This document shows, piece after piece, positions 44,801-50,836 of a stretch of DNA of 64,000 bases. A model generated the notes under the pieces. The model worked only from the letters and a program-made list of their open reading frames with translations, was not told the DNA's origin and searched no databases. The stretch comes from Pseudomonadota bacterium. GTDB taxonomy: Bacteria; Bdellovibrionota; UBA2428. A program made the translations under genes and the position numbers. Where the stretch lies: the NCBI GenBank assembly GCA_018001635.1, contig JAGNHS010000005.1, positions 1-64,000 of the forward strand, in the 5' to 3' direction. Each line of letters opens with the position of its first letter. Positions within the stretch are counted from its first letter, which is position 1.

Positions 44801-44893
44801 TTTACGTAAACCGAAATATCCAAAGAGGATTAAGGAAAGCATCAACATCCATGCAAAAACAGGTCGCTCAATGGAAATACGCGGAAGACTCAT
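41816..44893 (-). CDS. RND family efflux transporter permease (HAE1/AcrB-like)
   Basis: 1025 aa, full length. Proton-driven inner-membrane pump with two repeats of a first helix, a large periplasmic loop and five helices. The N-terminus IERPVFAWMLMLSLILFGYFGL, the pore-domain stretch PDIDFPQVSVNVSFPGASPE and, in helix 4, GIVVDDTIMVLENIMRY with the proton-relay Asp pair (~400) are typical; the second half has LLLMGLVKKNSILLVEF (~905). It overlaps the TolC-like gene by 4 bp (ATGA), so the two are translationally coupled. Unusually, no membrane-fusion adaptor gene is adjacent. Likely substrates are drugs or lipophilic compounds; not determinable. Confidence 0.93.
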   Translation of the reverse strand: MSLPRISIERPVFAWMLMLSLILFGYFGLRKMGVGLLPDIDFPQVSVNVSFPGASPELIESDITDLVESALVGVEGVRNLYSSSRFGSSSITLEFDLKKDIDAAIQDVQSALQGVIKQLPEGIETPTVTKSNPEDRPILWLALTAEDKNIRDINAYARNTLKDRFSSIEGVSEVMLGGAQQPQIRVWLNPKKLQSFQLTPNDIIASLRSEHLEIPVGRIIQEKSETNLRILGEAATIRELENIPITKRSGAPVYETIRLMDVAKVEAGLEDQRRLSRSNGKLAVGIGIKKQRGANSVYIADLVKKRAQEMKLPKGYALGVNFDTTTSIRTSVKELIETMMLSILLTAIICWLFLGSLSSTFNVLLSIPTSLFGTFLVISLLGFTLNSFTILALILVVGIVVDDTIMVLENIMRYREEGYSAMQAALKGAEQIAPAATATTLAILAIFIPVVFVEGLTGAFLFQFGVTLSVAVAWSLLEALTFTPMRLSRFGKASPLKGLPLKVDQLIKSTSKKYLLYLDRYLKKPWRVYSVSLLVFLSSFALLKWIPKEFIPATDTGAIFIRGELPLGINLNEASVKFQEVESLIRKNTGVEKVYSVIGGFGASEVNTSIFFVTLKHQSQRKKSQQDIEEELRGEFRKLSSDFQVRIQSMSGGGFGGRRGYPLEFNLKGGDWQELVIASKTLQDRFSKDPHFSDIDSSFEEGAPEFNVIPNRAAASARGVSMDSITNTLQAIYQGIKAGRFNDEGRRSDIVVQASREQAPLGAEDLAKLYVRNNRGNLVPLRDIVKIKNNSGAVSITRENRERKIGIYGNVGKGYSQGKAITVALDIAEKTLPKGVVLEAAGSGKEMQKTFRSLIFALLMGIVVAYMVLASQYNSYVHPFTILLALPFSVTGAWLALYVGDSSINIYSIIGLLLLMGLVKKNSILLVEFSNELRAEGLGVDEAIKKACQTRLRPILMTSISTMAAAVVPAISLGISSASSRPMALVILGGVFFSTFLTLLVVPVAYRHLVRVEKILDPKTDEILA

Positions 44894-46125
44894 GGTTTGG
44901 AATCCTCATTAGAAATTTTCATTTTTTCTAGAGATAAGAAACCCAAGTCATAAAGCGCTTGAATTCGACTGAGTTTGACGTTCAATCGATTTTGCACACT
45001 CGTAGCCACATCTAAATCTGTGACTAAGCCCAATCGATAATCCTTTTCTTGAATAGAGAATGCCTTATCAGCCAAAGTCACGGCCTGATTGAGGTTAGTT
45101 AATTGCTCTTTAATTTCTTGAATTCGCTTTTTCCAAAGTTTGGAGCGAGTTCTTTCTTGTTTGAGCTCTAATAAATAATCCTGTTCGGTTGCAATGGCAT
45201 TGGCCGCTTTTTCTTTTCTCAAAGCAAAACTTTTTAAACCTTCAAAAAATGTCCATTCAGCTTGAAGCGCAAATTTGGATTGATCGAGGGATGTGGATTT
45301 ATCCTTTTGGCCTTTATAGGGATAGTAGCTGTAATTAAGAGTTAAGCTAGGTATCCATTTTCCATAAAACAAAGTTTCTTCAGCCTTAGCCGCCTTCATT
45401 CCATATTCGAGAGCTTTGAATTTAAAATCAGATCTCTGTGTTTTTTGATTTTCTAATTCATTAACAATTTCTTCTGTTTTTAAAATAAAATTTTCATCAA
45501 GCCTTATCCCCGTAGCTTCTTCAAGTTCTTGAATTTTTTCTGCCACAACAGAAGAGTTTTGACTCAATCGTCTTTGCTGATCGAGAAGCTCTATACGAGT
45601 ATTAATAAGATCGACTTGTCTATTTTGACCTCTCGACACTCTTTTTTCGAGTTCACGAATTCGTCTATCAATCACGCCCAAACTTTCTTTAATTATAGCC
45701 ACGGTTTCAGTGGCTTTTGAAAAATCGAGTAAATTTTTCGCCAAACGCTCTCTCAGTAAAATATCAGCGTCTAATAAAGATTCGTTTGCCGCTGCTTCCA
45801 TAAAACGACTACTTCTAAAGAGCGTCCAATCTTGAAAACCTTTTATGAAAGACCAATCTACAAATACAGATGGAACCTTTGTATCGGGTGTCACATCCGT
45901 CCAAGTTCTCGTGTATCGAATTCCAGCACTTGGCAAAAGTGTGGCTAAGTTTTGGTGATACTTTGCCTGAGCCACATCACGAGTAGCCATGGCCTTTAAA
46001 TAAATGGGATCTTTCTCTTTAGCAGTAGCTACCCATTCTTCAAAAGTATTAGGTATGGCCCAAAGGGTAGGGGTGATTGCTAAACTTAAAAGAAAGATCA
46101 CTATGGAATTTAGTCCTCTTAGCAC
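44890..46125 (-). CDS. TolC-like outer-membrane efflux protein
   Basis: 411 aa from a GTG at 46125. A signal peptide (NSIVIFLLSLAITPTLWA) is followed by two helical hairpin repeats, the OEP fold, with long amphipathic helices rich in Ala, Leu, Glu and Arg (~55-215 and ~250-390) separated by a short beta-strand region (WIPSLTLNYSYYPYKG). The second half ends with YRLGLVTDLDVATSVQNRLNVKLSRIQALYDLG, a common OEP signature. It is the first gene of an apparent operon with the RND pump. It would form the exit duct across the outer membrane. Confidence 0.85.
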   Translation of the reverse strand: MLRGLNSIVIFLLSLAITPTLWAIPNTFEEWVATAKEKDPIYLKAMATRDVAQAKYHQNLATLLPSAGIRYTRTWTDVTPDTKVPSVFVDWSFIKGFQDWTLFRSSRFMEAAANESLLDADILLRERLAKNLLDFSKATETVAIIKESLGVIDRRIRELEKRVSRGQNRQVDLINTRIELLDQQRRLSQNSSVVAEKIQELEEATGIRLDENFILKTEEIVNELENQKTQRSDFKFKALEYGMKAAKAEETLFYGKWIPSLTLNYSYYPYKGQKDKSTSLDQSKFALQAEWTFFEGLKSFALRKEKAANAIATEQDYLLELKQERTRSKLWKKRIQEIKEQLTNLNQAVTLADKAFSIQEKDYRLGLVTDLDVATSVQNRLNVKLSRIQALYDLGFLSLEKMKISNEDSKP

Positions 46126-46163
46126 GAAATTATCTTAACAGGATTCAAAATTTAGTTAAGCAC

Positions 46164-46979
46164 TTAATACTGTGATTTTATAATGAGAGTGATAGCAGGA
46201 TGGTCGGAACCTGGACTATTTATATATTGAAGATTTTGAACATCTAAATACCGTGTATATACGTGATCAAGGGATTTCTCAGAAGCTCCATTAGGAAGCC
46301 GTGCCCTATCTAAACCCAAAGCCTCTAAGCTTGAATCCAAATACTTCAATCGCTCTAGATTTTTGGTATTAAAGTCGCCCGCAAATAGAACGGGTCCTTC
46401 ATGTCGTTTAATGAGTGCTAAGGACTCATCGATTTGTGATTTCAAACCTTCAAGACCTCGGGCATTCATTCCGTGAATGTTTAAAACCATAAGCCTCTGA
46501 GCGTCGCTCAGCAGATAATAGCTTACTATAATGAGCTTGGGACTTTTTACATAAGGCTCTAATATTTTAGTTCTTAAATACTCCGCATCTAACGAAAGAA
46601 CTCTAGCGGCTGTTCCCACGCCTGTTCTAATTCTATCTTTCATAAAAAATTGCGTGGCATGATGCCAATAAAAGCGAGAACTTTGATTAAAAATTTTTAA
46701 GTTTTCAGATTCTAAACTTTGTTCTTGAAGCAAAATGAGATCTTTGTTTTTGCTCAAATTCGAATATTCAGATTTAAATGAAGCTTTTCGTTCTTTATAA
46801 AGGTTCCAAACTAGAACTTTAATGGATTCGGCATTCAATACTTTTTTTGGAGCTAGTCCCCATGAAGTTAAAACATTATTAGCATCGGGAATGCTTTTAC
46901 AAAGATAAGAACAAGACTCTTCTGCTGAAGATTTAAAAGCAAGAGCCATGAAGATCGCAACCACAAGGCTCTTGCTCAT
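46164..46979 (-). CDS. Exported endonuclease/exonuclease/phosphatase (EEP) family protein
   Basis: 271 aa. A short signal peptide (KSLVVAIFMALAFKSSA) precedes an EEP domain with all catalytic landmarks: VWNLYK (Asn, ~53), LLQEQ (Glu, ~81), NIHGMNARG (His, ~167), AGDFNT (Asp/Asn, ~195), KSLDHVY and GSDHPAI (Asp/His, ~261). These metal-dependent enzymes cleave DNA, RNA or phosphate esters of lipids and inositols; YafD-like proteins are similar. The exported form could be a secreted nuclease or phosphodiesterase. GGGGAG sits upstream of the ATG. The substrate cannot be read. Confidence 0.85.
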   Translation of the reverse strand: MSKSLVVAIFMALAFKSSAEESCSYLCKSIPDANNVLTSWGLAPKKVLNAESIKVLVWNLYKERKASFKSEYSNLSKNKDLILLQEQSLESENLKIFNQSSRFYWHHATQFFMKDRIRTGVGTAARVLSLDAEYLRTKILEPYVKSPKLIIVSYYLLSDAQRLMVLNIHGMNARGLEGLKSQIDESLALIKRHEGPVLFAGDFNTKNLERLKYLDSSLEALGLDRARLPNGASEKSLDHVYTRYLDVQNLQYINSPGSDHPAITLIIKSQY

Positions 46980-47015
46980 TTTAAAACACTCCCCAAAATC
47001 AGGACTGAATTAATT

Positions 47016-47765
47016 TTATTCAGTCACACTGAAGAGCATATTACGAGCTACACTGCCTTGGCTACGTCCATGTAGTAGATAACGCCCTGGCGCAGGAGTT
47101 TTAGCCTTAACAACTTTATAGAATGATTTATTAGTCGGTAAGCAAATATCGTTCTTTTGCGCCACCTTAGGAAGCACAACAATAACATCGTTAACAAGTA
47201 TGGCTTCTACCTTTGACAAATAAGCACAGCTAGAATTGAGCGTTCCGGTAATTCTGATTTCAAAAGTATCACTGGAAGCTGAAACATCTGCTGGTGCAAA
47301 AATATTAGTAATTGTAGCGTAGCTATAAGAGTCTACAGAAGTGCTGGGCGCCACATCAACATGCAATGCCTTTGTAGCCTTCTTATCTTGAGTAAGAAAT
47401 TCAACAGAATAATCACCTGCTACTAAAGTTCTAAGCGAAGTCTCACTTGAAAATGGGATAGGCAATTTTGCGTTTTGAGGTAAATTTTCGTCACTATTTG
47501 CGCAAATTCCATCTTCACGGCGATCCGCAAGCTGAACAACTTCGATGGTCTTATTTTCTGTGTCTAGCTTGGCATGACTTAATCCTTGAATATAGCAAGA
47601 ATTTGGAAGCTCGGCGTCAACCACGAATTGCACCAACGCATCGTTATCATCGTAACCCTGCGCAGGAAAAAATACGGATTTTACCGGAATGCTTTGCGTA
47701 GCCATAGCCGAGGCTGCGACTCCCGCGATAGTAAATAAAAATGCTTTTGATAAATTAAAATTCAT
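47016..47765 (-). CDS. Exported protein of unknown function
   Basis: 249 aa from the ATG at 47765, which has GGAGGGG 5 nt upstream; an in-frame GTG further up at 47804 would bury the signal peptide. The signal peptide is NLSKAFLFTIAGVAASAMA. The mature protein appears to contain two similar beta-rich halves: residues ~30-130 with ELPNSCYIQGLSHAKL and ICANSDENLPQNAKLPIPF, and ~140-249 with TLNSSCAYLSKVEAIL and ICLPTNKSFYKVVK, each with a paired Cys pattern (SC...IC) and ending in a -R-x-L-V/L-x-G-x-Y/R segment. An internal duplication is likely. No family recognised. Confidence 0.65.
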   Translation of the reverse strand: MNFNLSKAFLFTIAGVAASAMATQSIPVKSVFFPAQGYDDNDALVQFVVDAELPNSCYIQGLSHAKLDTENKTIEVVQLADRREDGICANSDENLPQNAKLPIPFSSETSLRTLVAGDYSVEFLTQDKKATKALHVDVAPSTSVDSYSYATITNIFAPADVSASSDTFEIRITGTLNSSCAYLSKVEAILVNDVIVVLPKVAQKNDICLPTNKSFYKVVKAKTPAPGRYLLHGRSQGSVARNMLFSVTE

Positions 47766-47938
47766 AACCCCTCCACTAACAGCTCCTTTAAACTCCCAAT
47801 ACACTCGAAAAACAAGCCTAATTTTATTTTAAAGGATGACGCCAATCATGGTTTTCAAATAATCATTATTCAAGCTCGGATTTGCTTATTGAAACTAATG
47901 AGAATAATTTAATATTGCCCTGGGAGGAATTAACAAGC

Positions 47939-48373
47939 ATGAGAAATTTATCAGTTATTTTATTGTCGTTTTTCGTCTTAAACGTGAGTCACAGCGCAAC
48001 AGAAGACGTTTTGGGATCAGTGAAAGTTGTTAAAATCACACAAAAAGTTTCTGTAGCCGATTGTCAGAATAATTTTAAAAAGATGGAATCTTTCTCGCTT
48101 TGCAAAGTGCAAGCATGGACACCTCTAGATACCGACTCCTTTCTCAGCAATAGCGACGCGGTAAAGCTCGCCATAAATGAATCTAATGGAATGACCCTCA
48201 AAGCTTTACTAGTAGCTAACGTTAACGGATATTATATGTTCACCTTTGAGCGTCGCGATGAATATGGAATCACAAAAGGAATTTCACTTTCCGAAGCCAC
48301 TCCTTTAATGAATGAACTTTACTCAAAACTTGAAAACGGTGAAGTCTTTTGGAAATTGTATCGAATGCTGTAG
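47939..48373 (+). CDS. Small exported protein
   Basis: 144 aa from the ATG at 47939, with GGGAGG 11 nt upstream; an earlier in-frame codon at 47882 lacks a site. The signal peptide RNLSVILLSFFVLNVSHSA is clear. The mature part (~125 residues) has two cysteines (ADCQNNF and SLCKVQA, ~16 apart) and a mixed alpha/beta pattern (TLKALLVANVNGYYMFTFERRDEYG). No family recognised. It is convergent with the caspase-like gene. Confidence 0.6.
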   Translation: MRNLSVILLSFFVLNVSHSATEDVLGSVKVVKITQKVSVADCQNNFKKMESFSLCKVQAWTPLDTDSFLSNSDAVKLAINESNGMTLKALLVANVNGYYMFTFERRDEYGITKGISLSEATPLMNELYSKLENGEVFWKLYRML

Positions 48374-48385
48374 GTATATATTTTC

Positions 48386-49453
48386 TTAATGTAACTTTCT
48401 CGGATCTACTTTATCCAGATTTTTTGGAGTGAGCCCCAGAGTCATATCACGAAGAAGAAGTGTTGAACCGTTTTCAGAAAGACCGGGATTTTGCAGACAA
48501 ATTTTTTGTTTAATTTTTTCTTCGCTTTGTGCACTAATTCCACTAGGTATTGTGGCTAACTTCTTTTCTTGATTTTCAAGAATTTTAAGCTTGGCCATTT
48601 CGGAGGCCTCAGCTAAAGAAATCCTCCCATCACTATTTTTATCGCTTTTTTCATCTTCAAGTGCATTAGCGATTTCTTCAGAAAACACAGAACCATAACT
48701 CGTTTGATAGGCGCTTTGATGGCACTGTGCCGAATGGGCAAAAGCAAATTCCATTCCGCTTTCTTTCAATTTATCAATTCCTGCAGAATTACATGAATCA
48801 ATAATTCCAAATATTTTTCGACTTTGAAAAATGTTTTTAATGTCCTCAGTCGAAAGAATAAGGTCAGCACATCGAATTTGACGTATCCTGTTTTTATCAG
48901 TTTTAATTTTTACAATATTATCTGTATAAAAATCATGTTGAGAAGATTGTTTTGTAGCAGGATTGATTTGACACTCATTCAAGAGCTGATGAGTTACACC
49001 TGCGCTTAAAAAGGGAAAAGGTAAAAGAAGAGCTAATGAATTCGAGGGTTGAGCCAAAAGACCATGCCCACTGAAATTGAAATTAGCAAAGAGACTAGGG
49101 TGCGATTGGACTTGATTTTTCAATTTAGCTATAAACTTATTTTTACGATTTTTAAAATCTAAAGCGTCTATCTGCTTTATGTTCAAAAAATCTGAGTCTC
49201 TTAAAGAAAGTCCCTTAAACTCGTTATTGGACATAATACTATTAAAGAAAACTCGATCTTTAACAGCTCCAGGCAATCTCAGATTAGGATAACCCGCATA
49301 AGTTCCACCATAATCATTATATTGAAAGGCAATTGAGATACTGGGCGCGCCTTTTGCGCTTAAAACTGGACAATTTAAATGAGTTTCCTCAGCTTTAATG
49401 CCCGCATTTAGAATTAATGAAATTAATAATGCGAAAGAATGAGAACCCCACAT
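48386..49453 (-). CDS. Exported caspase-like (peptidase C14/metacaspase-fold) protein with EF-hand
   Basis: 355 aa. A signal peptide (SFALLISLILNAGIKA) precedes a caspase-hemoglobinase-type domain. The catalytic His is in NFSGHGLLA (~129) and the Cys in GIIDSCNSAGID (~220), each following a hydrophobic strand as in metacaspases. Near residue 283, DKNSDGRISLAEASEMA is a canonical EF-hand-like Ca2+ loop (D-x-N-x-D-G-x-I-x-x-x-E). The C-terminal ~50 residues carry a Cys and Leu-rich stretch. It would be an extracytoplasmic, perhaps Ca2+-dependent cysteine protease. It is alone on its strand, beside tRNA-Leu. The fold is inferred from motifs. Confidence 0.78.
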   Translation of the reverse strand: MWGSHSFALLISLILNAGIKAEETHLNCPVLSAKGAPSISIAFQYNDYGGTYAGYPNLRLPGAVKDRVFFNSIMSNNEFKGLSLRDSDFLNIKQIDALDFKNRKNKFIAKLKNQVQSHPSLFANFNFSGHGLLAQPSNSLALLLPFPFLSAGVTHQLLNECQINPATKQSSQHDFYTDNIVKIKTDKNRIRQIRCADLILSTEDIKNIFQSRKIFGIIDSCNSAGIDKLKESGMEFAFAHSAQCHQSAYQTSYGSVFSEEIANALEDEKSDKNSDGRISLAEASEMAKLKILENQEKKLATIPSGISAQSEEKIKQKICLQNPGLSENGSTLLLRDMTLGLTPKNLDKVDPRKLH

Positions 49454-49503
49454 TCATCAAATTTTAAGACTCAAATATGCTTAAGTCGATGCATGATTCA
49501 TGT

Positions 49504-49592
49504 TGGTGCTCGCGGCCAGAATCGAACTGGCACGGGGGTTGCCCCCCACAGGATTTTAAGTCCTGTGTGTCTACCGGTTCCACCACGCGAGC
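49504..49592 (-). tRNA. tRNA-Leu (anticodon UAA)
   Basis: 89 nt with an encoded CCA. Acceptor stem GCTCGCG/CGCGAGC, D-arm GTGGAACCGGTAGACAC, anticodon stem CAGGA/TCCTG with loop CTTAAAA (anticodon TAA, Leu), a class II variable arm GGGGGGCAACCCCC, and T-arm TGCCAG-TTCGATT-CTGGC. Confidence 0.95.
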
Positions 49593-49668
49593 GCTAAGGG
49601 TCTAACGGTAAGAATGCAAAGCAATTTGCTGATTTTTACCTAGAGTGTCAATGCCTTAGATGAAATTA

Positions 49669-50316
49669 TTAAAGGGGTCCTAGACCTCCAGCACCAATTC
49701 TCTCAATAAGCTTATCGCTCAAATAATCCGTAAGACGCTCTGCCACAGATGTGGTTAAAAACCACGCCATCATAGAATTAAAGTTATCACTCACCCAGCT
49801 AGCCATGTCGTCGGGTAAATCACCCTGCAAATGAATACCCCAGGGGCCCTCGTGTTCGAAATTACCCAAGTGTAGACCCTCAATTCTTAAATCATCAATT
49901 CTAAATTTGGGCTTATCTTGAGCATCTTTGGCCGGAAAAAAGCGAAATTTAATTTGAGCTTGATCTAAAAGAATTTGGCCATGAGTTTGAGTTTCAGAAC
50001 AAAGAATTCCGCCCTTACGCGCTAAATTGATGTTTAAAGAATTCTGAGAAAACACAAAATGTACGGCCATAGTGCCATCGTCTAAAAAGTCTAAGGTCAC
50101 ATCATCAAGTCCGGCTTGCCATTTGAGATCTAAATTTTGATATTTTTCACAAAAAGTCCCATCGCTTTTGGATTCGATTCGTTTAGTGCCCTGATACACC
50201 CGTGGACTCACTAAAGGATCTTTAAAATCCTGCTCTAATAGAAACTCTCCAGCTTCTAATTTTGATAAAGAGAAAAGACACGATAATAAGACGAGCTTTG
50301 ATAAACCTTTAAACAT
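49669..50316 (-). CDS. Exported protein of unknown function
   Basis: 215 aa. A signal peptide (KGLSKLVLLSCLFSLSKLEA, cleaved before GEFL) and a beta-rich mature part with two cysteines (GTFCEKY ~55, ILCSETQ ~101). The pattern TLDFLDDGTMAVHFVFSQNSLNINLARKGG and the repeated KFRIDDLRIEGLHLGNFE segment suggest an extended beta-sheet or lipid-binding-type (BPI/DUF-like) domain, but this is only a resemblance. The C-terminal ~40 residues are helical. GGGGAGAA precedes the ATG. It lies between tRNA-Leu and the palindrome cluster. Confidence 0.6.
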   Translation of the reverse strand: MFKGLSKLVLLSCLFSLSKLEAGEFLLEQDFKDPLVSPRVYQGTKRIESKSDGTFCEKYQNLDLKWQAGLDDVTLDFLDDGTMAVHFVFSQNSLNINLARKGGILCSETQTHGQILLDQAQIKFRFFPAKDAQDKPKFRIDDLRIEGLHLGNFEHEGPWGIHLQGDLPDDMASWVSDNFNSMMAWFLTTSVAERLTDYLSDKLIERIGAGGLGPL

Positions 50317-50428
50317 TGAATTCTCCCCCAGTACCCGCTCATTAAAGATCAGCTTTTGGGGAATAAAAAGACCCGCTGAGCTAGGCCTTTGCCGCAGAGC
50401 ACTTAGTCCCGCCTGGGCTCGTTTGCTA

Positions 50429-50643
50429 ACTGTGCGACGCTAAGAGTGGAGCTTGGCGGCGAGGTGAGTAATTGGGCTAAAATTCATTAAATTCTAAATA
50501 ACTAAGGTCCCTGGGCCCGTTTGGTTCTAGATTGTTAAATCAAGTCCAAGCACCATGCCGGGACCTTAGTTATTTAGAATTTAATGGATCTGAGCCCTAA
50601 CTAATCATTAAACTCCAAAGCCCCACTCTTAGCGTCGCACAGT
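50429..50643. repeat. 215-bp nested palindromic element
   Basis: Outer arms 50429-50449 and 50623-50643 are perfect 21-bp inverted repeats, continued by GCTT/AAGC after one mismatch. A partly paired middle (about 50466-50478 with 50591-50604, including GGGCT/AGCCC) leads to inner arms 50485-50511 and 50560-50586, a perfect 27-bp inverted repeat around a 48-bp loop. The whole can fold into one long hairpin. It could be a MITE-like element or a structured RNA. The inner arms share TAGTTATTTARAATTTA with the neighbouring element. Confidence 0.85.
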
Positions 50644-50711
50644 AAAAATACTGATTATTATTAGTGAAATGGGAATAGGGTTGGGGGACTTAAAAAAGAT
50701 TTTATGAGGTG

Positions 50712-50802
50712 ATTTAAAATTTATAGGCTTCCTGTCCTGGTGCTAGGCAACTGCGTTTCAATCTAAGGAATGCCGGACCAAGGAAGCCTATAAATTTTAA
50801 AT
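50712..50802. repeat. 91-bp palindromic element downstream of polA
   Basis: Perfect 22-bp arms 50712-50733 and 50781-50802, followed inward by GTCC/GGAC, enclose a ~37-bp loop. The outer end on the minus strand reads TAGTTATTTAAAATTTA, nearly identical to the arm of the element at 50429. It may double as a transcript end for polA, though no T-run follows. Confidence 0.8.
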
Positions 50803-50836
50803 AACTACTTTGAGATGTTTCTTAAAAAACCCTGAT

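Larger units (their letters stand above)
50317..50836. other. 520-bp intergenic region holding two large palindromes
   Basis: Between the start of the exported protein gene and the end of polA there is no coding sequence. The region is dominated by the inverted-repeat elements at 50429-50643 and 50712-50802. The stretches 50317-50428 and 50644-50711 hold nothing I recognise. Confidence 0.8.

Noticed and set aside
50429-50802. Integron attC sites
   Set aside because: The palindromes lack the RYYYAAC/GTTRRRY core boxes, the arms are too long and too perfect, and no integron integrase or cassette array is present.
50429-50802. Retron msr-msd
   Set aside because: The hairpins would fit, but no reverse transcriptase gene lies nearby.
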